Origin: Nocardiopsis kunsanensis DSM 44524
GTDB lineage: Bacteria; Actinomycetota; Actinomycetes; Streptosporangiales; Streptosporangiaceae
Length of the DNA stretch: 64,000 bases
NCBI RefSeq assembly: GCF_000340965.1
Contig: NZ_ANAY01000014.1
Location: 62,001-126,000, forward strand
Direction: 5' to 3'
Part shown: piece by piece, positions 51,562 through 60,476 of the stretch
Layout of the letters: the number at the start of each line of letters is the position of its first letter
Position numbering within the stretch: position 1 is the stretch's first letter
The notes under the pieces: generated by a model
What the model saw: only the letters and a program-made list of their open reading frames with translations
What the model was told of the DNA's origin: nothing
The model's database searches: none
Position numbers and translations under genes: made by a program

Positions 51562-52464
51562 GTGAGTGGTATCGGGTCCCCGAAAGAGGCTCCACTGGAG
51601 CGGTTCCGGCACGGCGAACTGGAGATGGCAGTGCGTCGAGCCGGAGACAGCGGACCGGGTGTGGTCCTGCTCCACAACGGGGGCACGTCGCACACCATCT
51701 GGCGCCACCAGATCGCCGACCTGGCCACCGACCACCGCGTGGTGGCCGTCGACCTCCCGGGCTTCGGTGACTCCCCGCGCCCCTCCCGCCCGATCGACCT
51801 CGCCGACCACATCGAACTGGTCTCGGCCCTGATCGAGCACGACGGCCTGCCCCCGGTCTCCCTCGTCGGCAACTGCATGGGGTCGGCCATCGCCGCCGGT
51901 GTGGCCGCCAACAGCTCCAGCGACGTACGCGCGCTGGTCATGGTCAACCCGCTGACCGACGCCACGTTCCGCGCCGGCGGACTCGGGCTGCTGATGGCCC
52001 CCGACAGCAAGTGGGCGAAGGCCAGGGCACCGCTGCGAGCGGCGCTCCGGCGCCTGCGCGTGCCCCGCGCGATCGCCCCGTTGGTGCTGCGCTACCAGAT
52101 GGGCCCCGCCGGCGCACGCGCCGGCCTCCACCACGACCCCGAACTGACGGCGTGCCTGCTGCGGGACGACGAAGCGCCCGCACTGACCGACGTCCTGGCC
52201 GACCTGCCCCAGAGCTACCGCATCGTTCGCGGCCCGGACAGCCCTCCTCTGTGCACCATCTGGGGTGCCCGCAACCGGGTCCTGTCGCCACGGGCCGGTG
52301 TCCGCCTCGACAAGGTGCTGCGCTCCGATCGCCGCATGCTCGTCCACGACGCCGGACACATGCCGATGCTGGAACGGCCCGACGAAGTCACCGGGACGAT
52401 CCGTTCCTTCCTGGCCGACGCCGCGACCGGCCGCCTACGAACCTCCCCCGACGTCCAGAGGTGA
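51562..52464 (+). CDS. Alpha/beta-hydrolase fold protein with Cys in the nucleophile position
   Basis: 300 residues from the GTG at 51562 with GGGAGG upstream. The alpha/beta-hydrolase fold is evident from GVVLLHNGGTSHTIWRHQI (oxyanion strand), VVAVDLPGFGDSPRPSRP and the nucleophile elbow SLVGNCMGSAI, in which Cys105 replaces the usual Ser or the Asp of OleB. At the acid position WGARNRV has Asn238 instead of Asp. His266 (DAGHMPMLE) is intact. So the triad would be Cys-(Asn)-His, a strong departure from normal hydrolases. It is paired with an OleC-like gene four nt downstream. Function unknown; a role in beta-lactone or thioester chemistry is inferred from the pairing only. Confidence 0.75.
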   Translation: MSGIGSPKEAPLERFRHGELEMAVRRAGDSGPGVVLLHNGGTSHTIWRHQIADLATDHRVVAVDLPGFGDSPRPSRPIDLADHIELVSALIEHDGLPPVSLVGNCMGSAIAAGVAANSSSDVRALVMVNPLTDATFRAGGLGLLMAPDSKWAKARAPLRAALRRLRVPRAIAPLVLRYQMGPAGARAGLHHDPELTACLLRDDEAPALTDVLADLPQSYRIVRGPDSPPLCTIWGARNRVLSPRAGVRLDKVLRSDRRMLVHDAGHMPMLERPDEVTGTIRSFLADAATGRLRTSPDVQR

Positions 52465-52468
52465 TCCG

Positions 52469-54199
52469 ATGACAGGCCGCGCTCCCCTCGAGCACCCACA
52501 CACCGGTGCGGCCACCCACGGTGACATCCCTGTCACCCCTGACCGGGTCAGGGTGGCCGACCTGGTCCTGGAAGTCGCACGCGCCCACCCCGACCGCGTG
52601 GCCCTGGTCCGGACGACCAAGCGCCGCGACGGCAGCCTGGTCCACCACGAACGGACCTACGGCGAACTCTCCGACCGTGCCGAACGCCTGGCCGCGGGCC
52701 TGCGTGCGAACGGCATCCGCGAAGGCACCCTCTGCTCGTTCATGGTGCCGCCGAGCTTCGATGCGCTCGTGCTCGGTACCGCCCTCTTCCGGATCGGTGC
52801 CACGCTGGTGGGCATCGAACCGTTCAGCCACGGCCTGCGCCGGGTGACCCGCTGCCTGGACCGCGTCGGCCCCGAGGTGTTCTTCGGTACGCCCAGCGCA
52901 CACCTGGCCAAACGGCTCTTCGGCTGGGGCAGGCGCACCGTACGTCAGCAGTACGTCGTGGACGGCACGTTCCCCGGCCTGGAGACCCTGGACGACCTGA
53001 TGGTGGACACGGCCCCGGCCGAGCCCACCCAGGCCGACGTCGACCCGGGCGACCCCGCCGTCATCGCCTTCACCACCGGTAGCACCGGCATGCCGAAGCC
53101 CACTGTGCTGCGCCAACGCAACTTCGCCGCCATGATCGAACTGGTCGGCGACCAGTGGTCGCTCGGCAACGGCGACGACGTGGTCGACATGCCCACGTTC
53201 CCGATGTTCTGGATCATCGCCCTGTCCGCCGGCGGCCAAGTGGTGGTCCCGCCGATGGACTTCACCATGAAGGGCCCCGGCGACGCCGACCCGGCCGCCC
53301 TGCTGCGCACCGTCGAAGAACACGGGGTCCGGTCGATGTTCGCCTCTCCGGCGCTGCTGCGGAACTTGTCGGAGCACGCCCGTCAGGGGTCGATCAAGAT
53401 CCCGTCCGTGCGCCGTGTCGTCGCCGGCGGTGCCGAGGTGCAGGGGCCGCTGTTCGCCGCGGTCCGGGACATGCTCGGCAGCGAGGGTGAACTGTACTCC
53501 AACTACGGGGCGACCGAGGCACTCCCGTTGTGCGAGATCGACGGCACGACGGTGCTGGAGGAGACCTGGGAGCGCACCGAACGCGGTGAAGGCCTGTGCG
53601 TGGGGCGGGGACTGCCCGGCGTCGAGCTGCGTATCGTGCCCGCGACCGAGAAACCCATCGCCGGCATCGATGACGTCGAAGCGCTGCCGACGGGTGAGAT
53701 CGGCGAGGTCATCGCCCGGAGCCCGCACATCAGCGAGGACTACTTCGACGCTCCGGGGCCGACGGCGGCCAACAAGATCGCCGCTCCGGACGGGTCGGTG
53801 TGGCACCGGCTGGGCGATGTCGGTTCCCTCGACGAGCAGGGGCGCCTGTGGCTCGGCGGACGCCGCTCGCACCAGGTCGTCACCCCAGGCAAGATCTACC
53901 GGCCGCTGCAGGTCGAACCCGTGGTGGCCACGCACAAGGCAGTGCGTCGCGCGGCACTGGTCGCCGTCCCCTGCATGGGCAGCACGGTTCCGGTGGTGTG
54001 TATCGAACGTTCCGGCGAGGACGACCGCGACACCGGGGTGATCACCGCGGAGCTGCGGAACATGATGGGCCGCCACGAGGCGACACGGGGACTCACGGCC
54101 TTCGTCGAGATGCGGCGCCTGCCCGTGGATCGGCGGCACAACGCCAAGATCGACCGTCCGGCGCTGGGCGCCGCGCTGGCGCGCCGCCGGAAGGGGTGA
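52469..54199 (+). CDS. OleC-like adenylate-forming enzyme (beta-lactone synthetase / fatty-acyl ligase family)
   Basis: 576 residues from the ATG at 52469. ANL superfamily motifs: VIAFTTGSTGMPKPTVLRQRNF (P-loop), YSNYGATEALPLCEI (A5), WHRLGDVGSLDEQGRLWLGGRRSHQVVTPGKIYRPL (A7/A8), and a final NAKIDRPALG with a likely A10 lysine. The YGATEALP and LPTGEIGEVIARSPHISEDYFD segments are those of OleC and the NltC-type beta-lactone synthetases, rather than ordinary acyl-CoA ligases. The related OleA thiolase and OleD reductase are not in the window. It begins five bases after the hydrolase stop, so the two proteins are made together. Confidence 0.75.
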   Translation: MTGRAPLEHPHTGAATHGDIPVTPDRVRVADLVLEVARAHPDRVALVRTTKRRDGSLVHHERTYGELSDRAERLAAGLRANGIREGTLCSFMVPPSFDALVLGTALFRIGATLVGIEPFSHGLRRVTRCLDRVGPEVFFGTPSAHLAKRLFGWGRRTVRQQYVVDGTFPGLETLDDLMVDTAPAEPTQADVDPGDPAVIAFTTGSTGMPKPTVLRQRNFAAMIELVGDQWSLGNGDDVVDMPTFPMFWIIALSAGGQVVVPPMDFTMKGPGDADPAALLRTVEEHGVRSMFASPALLRNLSEHARQGSIKIPSVRRVVAGGAEVQGPLFAAVRDMLGSEGELYSNYGATEALPLCEIDGTTVLEETWERTERGEGLCVGRGLPGVELRIVPATEKPIAGIDDVEALPTGEIGEVIARSPHISEDYFDAPGPTAANKIAAPDGSVWHRLGDVGSLDEQGRLWLGGRRSHQVVTPGKIYRPLQVEPVVATHKAVRRAALVAVPCMGSTVPVVCIERSGEDDRDTGVITAELRNMMGRHEATRGLTAFVEMRRLPVDRRHNAKIDRPALGAALARRRKG

Positions 54200-54215
54200 A
54201 CAACCCTTCACGAAC

Positions 54216-54252
54216 GTGCCACCGCCGGACCGGGTCGCACCGGCGGTGGCAC
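54216..54252 (+). terminator. Terminator after the OleC-like gene
   Basis: A 13-bp perfect stem (54216-54228 with 54240-54252) with an 11-nt loop, 17 nt after the stop. Confidence 0.7.
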
Positions 54253-54305
54253 ATGAGGTCGGTCGGGCCCACCCGCTCCGGGCCCCGACCACCGATCCGG
54301 TCTCA

Positions 54306-54329
54306 GCCCCGGGCCCCGGGGCCCGGGGC
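54306..54329 (-). terminator. GC palindrome downstream of the sugar transporter
   Basis: 54306-54329 is perfectly self-complementary (12 + 12, all G and C) and begins 4 nt beyond the stop of the leftward MFS gene. It would form a cruciform or a hairpin with a minimal loop. Confidence 0.5.
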
Positions 54330-54333
54330 CCGG

Positions 54334-55743
54334 TCACCCCTCGGAGATCCTCCATCGCCGGCGGAGGTCCGCTCCCACCTCGTCGGCGTTGCGTTCACGC
54401 GTCTCGGGCACCCACTTGGCGACGAAGGCGAAGCCCAGGAGGCAGAGGACGGCGAAGCCCCAGAACGTCGCCGCCTGCCCGACGGCGTTCACCAGAGGCA
54501 GGAACGCCAGGCTCACCAGGAAGTTGGAGAGCCAGTTCACGGTGGCGCCCGCGCTCGCCCCTTCCGCACGTTGCGCGGAGGGGAAGACCTCACCGAGCAG
54601 GACCCAGAAGACCGGCCCCATGCCGACCCCGAACGCCACGATGAACAACATCATGAACACGAGCATGGCCAACGGGCTCATACCCGCGGCGAAGGCCAGG
54701 CCCAGCAGGGCGATGGAGACCGTCATCCCCGCGAGGGAGCCGAGCAACAGCGGGCGTCGGCCGACCCGGTCGATGAGGGCGAGGGAGACGAACGTGACGG
54801 CGACGTTGACGGTCCCGATGAAGATCGAGTAGAAGATCGCGTTCGAGGCCGAGAGCCCGGCCTGGCTGATGATCGTGGGCGCGTAGTAGAAGATCGTGTT
54901 GATCCCGGCGAACTGCTGGAGCGCGGCCAGGACGCAGGCGACCAGGAGCGCGGCAAGGGCCGTCCCCCGGAACAGGTCCCCCACACCGCCGGAGGACCCG
55001 CTCCGGTCCTCCTCGCGCTGCGCATCGTGCACGCGGTCGACGAACCGGTCGGCGTCGCCCGGCTCGGCGACCCTGTCGACCACCTTCCGGGCCTGCTCCA
55101 TCCTGCCCTTGCGGACCAACCACGCGGGTGATTCGGGCAACCACAGAGCCGCGAGGAACAGGAGGAGGGCGGGCACGAGACCGACCCCGAACATCGCCCG
55201 CCAGGCCTCGGCGCCGGACAGCGCCCAGTTCACCAGGTACGAGGTGAGCAGTCCGAAGGTGATGAACAGTTGGTTGAGGCTGAGCATGCGGCCTCGGACC
55301 TGGGCCGGGGCCATCTCACCGAGATAGGTCGGCACCGTGGCCGACACACCGCCGACGGCCAGCCCCATCACCACCCGGCCGAGCAGCACCGTCCAGTAAC
55401 CGGGGGCGAAGGCGGTGGCCCCGATCCCGAGGAAGAACACGACTCCGAGAGCGGCGAGAACCGGTTTCCGCCCGTAACGGTCGGCGATGTTCCCGCAGGT
55501 GAGGGCGCCGATGACGGCGCCGAGCAGCAGAATGCTCACCACTGATCCCTGCTGGAACGAGGTGAGGTCGAAGTCCTCCCTGATGAACAACAACGCACCG
55601 GAGATGATCCCGGTGTCGAAGCCGAACAGGAAACTTCCGAGGGCGATGGAGACCCCCCACGCACGGACCCTGCGCAGCCCCTGCGGGGTGAGATCGACCA
55701 GATGGCTCTCGGCCGCGGGGCGGGTGTTCAACGGTTCGCTCAT
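54334..55743 (-). CDS. Sugar-porter MFS transporter
   Basis: 469 residues from the ATG at 55743, which overlaps the zwf-like stop (ATGA). Twelve membrane segments and all sugar-porter motifs: GFDTGIISGALLFI (helix 1), the loop motif ADRYGRKPVL, PESPAWLVRKGR at the central loop, QQFAGINTIFYYAPTI in helix 7 and the final PETRERNADEV. It is related to xylose and glucose proton symporters such as XylE or GlcP. Because it is coupled to glucose-6-phosphate dehydrogenase it most likely imports a hexose for the pentose phosphate path. A hexokinase is not nearby. Confidence 0.88.
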   Translation of the reverse strand: MSEPLNTRPAAESHLVDLTPQGLRRVRAWGVSIALGSFLFGFDTGIISGALLFIREDFDLTSFQQGSVVSILLLGAVIGALTCGNIADRYGRKPVLAALGVVFFLGIGATAFAPGYWTVLLGRVVMGLAVGGVSATVPTYLGEMAPAQVRGRMLSLNQLFITFGLLTSYLVNWALSGAEAWRAMFGVGLVPALLLFLAALWLPESPAWLVRKGRMEQARKVVDRVAEPGDADRFVDRVHDAQREEDRSGSSGGVGDLFRGTALAALLVACVLAALQQFAGINTIFYYAPTIISQAGLSASNAIFYSIFIGTVNVAVTFVSLALIDRVGRRPLLLGSLAGMTVSIALLGLAFAAGMSPLAMLVFMMLFIVAFGVGMGPVFWVLLGEVFPSAQRAEGASAGATVNWLSNFLVSLAFLPLVNAVGQAATFWGFAVLCLLGFAFVAKWVPETRERNADEVGADLRRRWRISEG

Positions 55744-57176
55744 GTCTCCCAGCTCTCCCAGTTCGCCGGGCCGGTACTCCCGGCCCGGTAGTCGTGGAGG
55801 GGGACACGTCCGTGGCGCCATGCGTCCAGGACCGGTTCGATGATGCGCCAGGACTCGACCGACATGTCACCGCGCACCGACAGTGGTTTCTCGTCCTCGA
55901 GCACACCCCGGAGCACTTCGCCGTACTCGAGCAGGTCGCCGGGGCCGAACCCCGTCTCGAGCGTGACCGGTGAGAGGTCGAAGGGGTCTCCGGGTCCGTT
56001 GACGTTGAGTTCCATCTCGATACGGCGGGGGCCGAGACCGATACGCAGCCGGTTCCCGATGACCTCGCCGGTGAGCCCGGCGGGGATGTGCTGGGGGTCG
56101 CGGAACCGGAAGGCGACCTCCTGCCGGGGCTCACCGATCGCCTTACCCGACCTGACACGGAAGGGCACACCGGCCCATCGCCACGTATCGACCGCGAGGA
56201 CGACCTCGGCCAGGGTCTCGGTCCCCCGTGCGGGATCGGTACCTTCCTCCTCGGTGTAGGAGGGCAGCGAGCGGCCGTCGACGGTTCCCGCAGTGTAACG
56301 GGCGCGGCGGCTGTACCTGTCGGGCCGGTCGTCCCAGACACGGGTCGCGCGCAGGACCTGCGCCTTGGCGTCGCGGACGTCGACCCCCTCGAGCGTGCTC
56401 GGCGGCGACATCGCCACCAGGGCCAGGACCTGGAGCAGGTGGCTCTGGACCATGTCACGCAGGGCGCCCGCCCCGTCGTAGAAGCCGGCACGGCCCTCGA
56501 GACCGAGCGTCTCGTCGAAGGTGATGTCGACCGCTTCGACGTGTTCGGAGCTGAGCAACGGCTCGACCACCCGGTTGGCGAAGCGGACACCGAGGATGTT
56601 GAGCACCGTCGTCATGCCGAGGAAGTGATCGACGCGGTGCACGTGGTCCTCCGGCACCAGGCCGTGGAGCAGCTCGTTCAGCGCAGAAGCACTGTCGGCG
56701 TCGGTCCCGAAGGGTTTTTCCAGCACCAGCCGCGTACCGTGCGGCACACCGGTGCGGGCCAGGGCCCGGCAGGTCTCCACCATGACCGCCGGCGGAAGCG
56801 CCAGGTAGATCGTGGTACGGCCCCGGCAGTGGGCCAGCAGGCGGTTCAGGCCGTGGTCGTCGGTGGCGTCCGCGGTGATGTAGCGCGTGTTGGCGACGAC
56901 CGTGTCGACGGCCGGCCCCTCCGCTCCCCCGTCCGCGAAGGCCCGCGCGACGGTCGACCGCCATCCTTCGTCGCTCTCCTCACCGCGGTCGCTGCCGATG
57001 AGGAGGAGATCGGCCATCGACGAGGTGTCGACGAGTCCGCCCAAGCCAGGCAGGAGCAGTCTGGTGGTCAGGTCGCCGCCCGCGCCGAGGACGAGCAGGG
57101 TCTGGGGCTGCTCTCCCGTCGCGCTCGTCCCGGGGGCACGTCCGCCCCCGTTCGTACGGATACGGTCGTCGCTCAC
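55740..57176 (-). CDS. zwf: Glucose-6-phosphate 1-dehydrogenase
   Basis: 478 residues from the GTG at 57176 with GAAGG upstream. NADP-binding GAGGDLTTRLL (the usual GASGDL), the VLEKPFG lysine, the catalytic signature RVDHFLGM, and YDGAGALRDMVQSHLLQ for substrate binding are in their normal order. The N-terminal glycine motif has Gly for Ser, an ordinary variation. It oxidises glucose-6-phosphate to 6-phosphogluconolactone with NADP+. The lactone's hydrolase candidate is the beta-propeller lactonase 1.2 kb away. OpcA, tal and gnd are not in the window, so it may be a second, peripheral zwf copy. Confidence 0.9.
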   Translation of the reverse strand: MSDDRIRTNGGGRAPGTSATGEQPQTLLVLGAGGDLTTRLLLPGLGGLVDTSSMADLLLIGSDRGEESDEGWRSTVARAFADGGAEGPAVDTVVANTRYITADATDDHGLNRLLAHCRGRTTIYLALPPAVMVETCRALARTGVPHGTRLVLEKPFGTDADSASALNELLHGLVPEDHVHRVDHFLGMTTVLNILGVRFANRVVEPLLSSEHVEAVDITFDETLGLEGRAGFYDGAGALRDMVQSHLLQVLALVAMSPPSTLEGVDVRDAKAQVLRATRVWDDRPDRYSRRARYTAGTVDGRSLPSYTEEEGTDPARGTETLAEVVLAVDTWRWAGVPFRVRSGKAIGEPRQEVAFRFRDPQHIPAGLTGEVIGNRLRIGLGPRRIEMELNVNGPGDPFDLSPVTLETGFGPGDLLEYGEVLRGVLEDEKPLSVRGDMSVESWRIIEPVLDAWRHGRVPLHDYRAGSTGPANWESWET

Positions 57177-57377
57177 AGCGGCCTTCTTCCCGGTTCGGGC
57201 AGCGCTCGACGCAGCTTTCTGCGTTCCCCGGCGGGGCGGGGACGGACACGGCCATTGTCCGTATGCCGATGATTCTCACGCAGAGAACGCGCCGAACCGG
57301 GAAAACACATGTTCTGCGGGGCCCGGTCGGTGGGCTGGGGGACAGGGAAGCCGGTTGGGTCGGTCGAGCTGGGACGA

Positions 57378-57450
57378 TTCATGGATCGGTGACGGGTGGT
57401 ACGGCTTATGGACTGGTGACGGGGTTCATGGACCGGTTCAGGTGGGTGGT
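57378..57450. repeat. Degenerate tandem repeat
   Basis: Three copies of a unit of the form TTCATGGAtCGGTgacGGG, 28 and 20 nt apart, occur in 73 nt, e.g. TTCATGGATCGGTGACGGG, TTATGGACTGGTGACGGGG and TTCATGGACCGGTTCAGG. Units differ at a few positions. Function unknown. Confidence 0.45.
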
Positions 57451-57690
57451 GTTCGTCGGAGCGTCGAGCGTAGCCCGGCCGGGGCTCCCCGCAACCCTGT
57501 CGGCGCCCCGCCACACCTGCTTCATTGCGGTGAATGTGGCAGGGGTGCGCTGGGTTGGTGCCGGCGCCTCGGGGTGTGCGGTCCACCCCTTCCCCGGGCC
57601 GGCCCGCTCTCGCCGCCGAACACCCCACGGCCGCTACCAACCATCCGCCCGAAGAAGTGGGGGCACAACTACCAACCCCCAGGGGCGGGC

Positions 57691-58021
57691 CATTGCGGTC
57701 ACCGCTTGCGGCGTGGGCACGGTGGCTCGCTCCTGCGGAGGCACCGGCGGCCGGTGTCAGTGCTCATACAGGCAGAAGAAAACGTTTTCAGTGCCCGAAA
57801 GAGCACCAACAACCGCCGAGACCAGCCCCCACGAGCAAGACCGGCACTACCGGGGCTCGATATCGGTTCCGGGAGCAAGATCCACGAGGTCAGGGCCTTT
57901 CCCGAGGACGCACACGCCAGACTGCCCCGGCCTCAATGCGCCACCGGGAGCAGCCGGGGCCCGTAGTTGCCTTCCGCAGGAGCGAGCGGCCGCGCACACG
58001 CCGCAAGCGGTGGCCACAATG
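57691..58021. repeat. Long inverted repeat flanking 230 nt
   Basis: Arms at 57691-57740 and 57971-58021 are about 50 nt long and agree at some 44 positions when one is reverse-complemented; both contain CACCGCTTGCGGCGTG and GCTCGCTCCTGCGGA (given for one strand). The central 230 nt carry no gene. Each arm holds a short inner palindrome (CCGCTTGCGG). The layout resembles a BIME/REP-like or a miniature-element structure, but no target-site duplication was identified. Confidence 0.5.
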
Positions 58022-58365
58022 CCGCACCACAGGGGGAGGAAAGCGCCCACCGTTTCTTCTGCTGCCAGGGCGCCGGGGTGTGGGGGTCGCGCCGAGTGGG
58101 TTGCGCGCAGACCCGGCCGGGCTACAATTCCCGACCCCGACGAACCACCACCCCAGGCACCACAAGAAACCCCGCACCACAGCCCCGAACCAGCCCGCCA
58201 CTGCCACCGACCTGAGGTGCCCCAATCCGCGCCACCCCGCCACTATCCGCACCGAGAAACAGAGGCGGCGAGTCGCCGAAGCAGGGTGCGCCCCACTCCC
58301 CGATCCCGAACCGCCCCTTTGCCACTCGTCCCGACCCCATCGACTACTTCCCGGCCGGCGACACC

Positions 58366-59619
58366 TCACCCCCCGGGGCGCTGGTTGCGGCGGATGCGGC
58401 GCAGCGGCACCGGGAGTACACACACCGGGTCGGGCAGGGCCAGACGGTGACCGGTGTCCGTGGGCAACCCGGTTCCGGGGTCCAGACGCAGGGACCTGAG
58501 GTCTCCGCCGTTCTGGCCGGCCACGACGAGGTGGTCGGGCTCGTCCCGGTGACCGCGCACGACGGCGAAGTGGCGCGGCCAGGCACCCACGGGGGTGTCG
58601 GCGAGGTGCTCCGGGCGGGTGCCGTCGTGGAGGGCGAAGGTGGAGACCACGTCCGCGCCCCGGTTGGACACGTACAGGTGGTCGCGGTGGAGGGCGAGCT
58701 CGGCGGGGAAGTTCTCGCCCACGGCCTCCTTCCCGGTGGCCGGGACCGACCCCAGGTACCGGGCGTGGTCGATGTCGCCGGTCCAGCGCACCACGTGCAC
58801 ACGCGAGTCCAGCTCCCCGGTGACGTAGACGTGGCGGCCGTCCGGGCTCAGGAGCATGTGCCGGGGCCCGGAGCCGGGCGGAAGGGCCACCCGGCCTTGC
58901 AGGCCGCCGGGGACGAACTTCATCCCGGGAGCACCGTCGCCGGGCGGTTCGGAGGGGTCGGCAGCGACGTTCTCGGCCACCCGGTAGGCGCGTAGCTCGT
59001 CGGTGCCCAGATCCGCGACGAGAAGGGTCCGCAGATCCGGGTCCACGGTGTCGGGTACAAGGAGGCTGCTGTGGGCGTGCGGGCCTTCCTGCCGGCCTGT
59101 GACGGGGCCGTGGCCGGTGTGTTCGAAGAGCTGCCAGGGTTCGTATTCGCCGGAGTAGTGGTCGGGTTCGCCGTCGGGGCGACCGTCGGAGCCGAAACCG
59201 GTCACGGCGACCCGGCCGTCACCGTAGTTGGAGACCACCGCCTCGTGGTCCCCGAGCGCGGACACGTGGCAGGGGAAGGCGCCGTACGTGGCCTGAACGC
59301 CGAATTCGGTCAGGCCACCGTCGTGTTCGACGCGCAGGACGGTGACCGTGCCGCCGGTGCGTTCACTGACGGCGTAGACCCAGGGCCGGTGGGCGTTGAG
59401 GGCGAGGAAGGACGGGCCGACCACAGGCGCGGCCACACCGCCGTCCGCGAGTTCGCCGGTGTCGGGGTCGAACCACACCCGGTGCACGCCCCCACCGCGG
59501 CCCGCGGGTTCGGAGCCGGGGGTGTAGGTGCCCACGTAGAGCATGCGCCGACCGGTCAGCGGGTCGTGCTCGGGGGCCGGGGTGGGGTCGGGGGTGGGCG
59601 TCGTGGCGCCTGTGTTCAC
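58366..59619 (-). CDS. Seven-bladed beta-propeller lactonase (6-phosphogluconolactonase type)
   Basis: 417 residues from the GTG at 59619 with GAGGA upstream; the frame extends further but is not conserved. Blade repeats can be followed by RMLYVGTYTPGSEPAGRGGGVHR, SFLALNAHRPWVYAVSE, PHAHSSLLVPD and GPRHMLLSPDGRHVYVTGELDSRVHVVRW, the signature of the YbhE/Pgl-type lactonases (DUF2394-like/lactonase family). A 20-residue disordered N-terminus without a signal peptide suggests cytosolic location. By family it would hydrolyse 6-phosphogluconolactone, following the zwf-like enzyme, but other lactones are possible. Confidence 0.82.
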   Translation of the reverse strand: MNTGATTPTPDPTPAPEHDPLTGRRMLYVGTYTPGSEPAGRGGGVHRVWFDPDTGELADGGVAAPVVGPSFLALNAHRPWVYAVSERTGGTVTVLRVEHDGGLTEFGVQATYGAFPCHVSALGDHEAVVSNYGDGRVAVTGFGSDGRPDGEPDHYSGEYEPWQLFEHTGHGPVTGRQEGPHAHSSLLVPDTVDPDLRTLLVADLGTDELRAYRVAENVAADPSEPPGDGAPGMKFVPGGLQGRVALPPGSGPRHMLLSPDGRHVYVTGELDSRVHVVRWTGDIDHARYLGSVPATGKEAVGENFPAELALHRDHLYVSNRGADVVSTFALHDGTRPEHLADTPVGAWPRHFAVVRGHRDEPDHLVVAGQNGGDLRSLRLDPGTGLPTDTGHRLALPDPVCVLPVPLRRIRRNQRPGG

Positions 59620-59973
59620 GTGGGTCCTCGTTCCCGCGGAGGCGGATGGTCCATGTGGTCCATACCACGGGCGGTGCCCGAAGGGCACGAGCACACCCCC
59701 GACGGGGCCCGGAACGTTTCGCGACCGCCCCCGTCCGCCCTCGGACCGAACCGAACGGAACCCCAGGTCAGGGGCGGAACCACAGGACCTGCGGAACTCG
59801 GGGGCCACAGGGCACTCAGTGCACGGTTCACACCGCTATGTGTCCCTCAGCCTCGTCTGTTACGTTCTTCGGCATCGCATGTCCAGCGTCCGGTCCGAAC
59901 GGTCACGCTCCGTCACTTTGGACTCCGCCCTCAGAGTTCTGGAATCCTCTTGTCCCACCGTTCACTCCCCCAT
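59620..59973. other. Divergent promoter region between lactonase and globin genes
   Basis: 354 nt that should hold the promoters of both genes. It includes a repeat of ATGTGTCCCT (59840-59849 and 59972-59981), the second copy overlapping the globin start. No NsrR- or DosR-like palindrome was seen and no gene is supported. Confidence 0.35.
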
Positions 59974-60426
59974 GTGTCCCTGCCCAGCCAAGAAGTCGTC
60001 GAGCTGGTCCGTCAGTCGTGCGCCGACATCCCGGAGGGGTCCACGCTGCTGGCCGGTAGTTTCTACCGGAACCTCTTCAAGATGGTCCCCGAGCTGCGCG
60101 AGATGTTCGCCGACGATCTCGGCCCGCAGCAACAGCGCATGGCCGACGCTCTCCTGGCCGTGGTCCGCTACCTCGACACCCCGGACGAGATCGCGGAGTA
60201 CCTCCAGGAGCTCGGCGCCCAACACCACAGGCAGCTCGGGGTGCGCCCCGAGCACTACCCCCATGTCGGCCGAGCCCTGATCCGGGCCGTGAGCGAGGTC
60301 TCACCGGGGTGGACCTCCTCGATGAGTTCGTCGTGGGTGCTGGTCTACCGGTGGGTCACCGCCCACATGCTCGCCGGGGCAGAGGAGGCCGCTTCCGTTT
60401 CCTCCGGTCACCGCCGTACACACTGA
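59974..60426 (+). CDS. Single-domain globin (flavohaemoglobin-type, no reductase)
   Basis: 150 residues from the GTG at 59974; the ribosome binding site is weak, so the start is less certain. Globin helices: EVVELVRQSCADIPEGSTLLAGSFYRNLFKMVPELREMF (A-C), ELGAQHHRQLGVRPEHYPHVGRALIRAV (F-G), where the proximal His lies in QHHRQLGV, as in flavohaemoglobins. The FAD and NAD domains of Hmp are absent. It is followed 50 nt later by a PPOX flavoprotein, which might supply electrons. Likely role is NO or O2 binding in the cytosol (inference). Confidence 0.78.
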   Translation: MSLPSQEVVELVRQSCADIPEGSTLLAGSFYRNLFKMVPELREMFADDLGPQQQRMADALLAVVRYLDTPDEIAEYLQELGAQHHRQLGVRPEHYPHVGRALIRAVSEVSPGWTSSMSSSWVLVYRWVTAHMLAGAEEAASVSSGHRRTH

Positions 60427-60476
60427 CAAGCGCTCTTCCGGCCTCCGCTCCCGCACACGATGGAAGTTCCTCTCCC

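Larger units (their letters stand above)
57177..58365. other. 1.2-kb non-coding stretch with repeats
   Basis: Between zwf and the lactonase gene. The open frames found on both strands read as Arg/Pro/Thr-rich sequence lacking any domain, and the codon-position GC signal is absent. It holds a degenerate tandem repeat (57378-57450) and a large inverted repeat (57691-57740 with 57971-58021). The repeats suggest a genomic repeat family or remnants of a lost gene. No RNA gene was recognised. Confidence 0.5.

Noticed and set aside
57263..58450. 395-residue plus-strand open frame between zwf and the lactonase
   Set aside because: Translation is Arg/Pro/Thr-rich with no domain, has no ribosome binding site and overlaps the lactonase 3' end; the region also carries nucleotide repeats.
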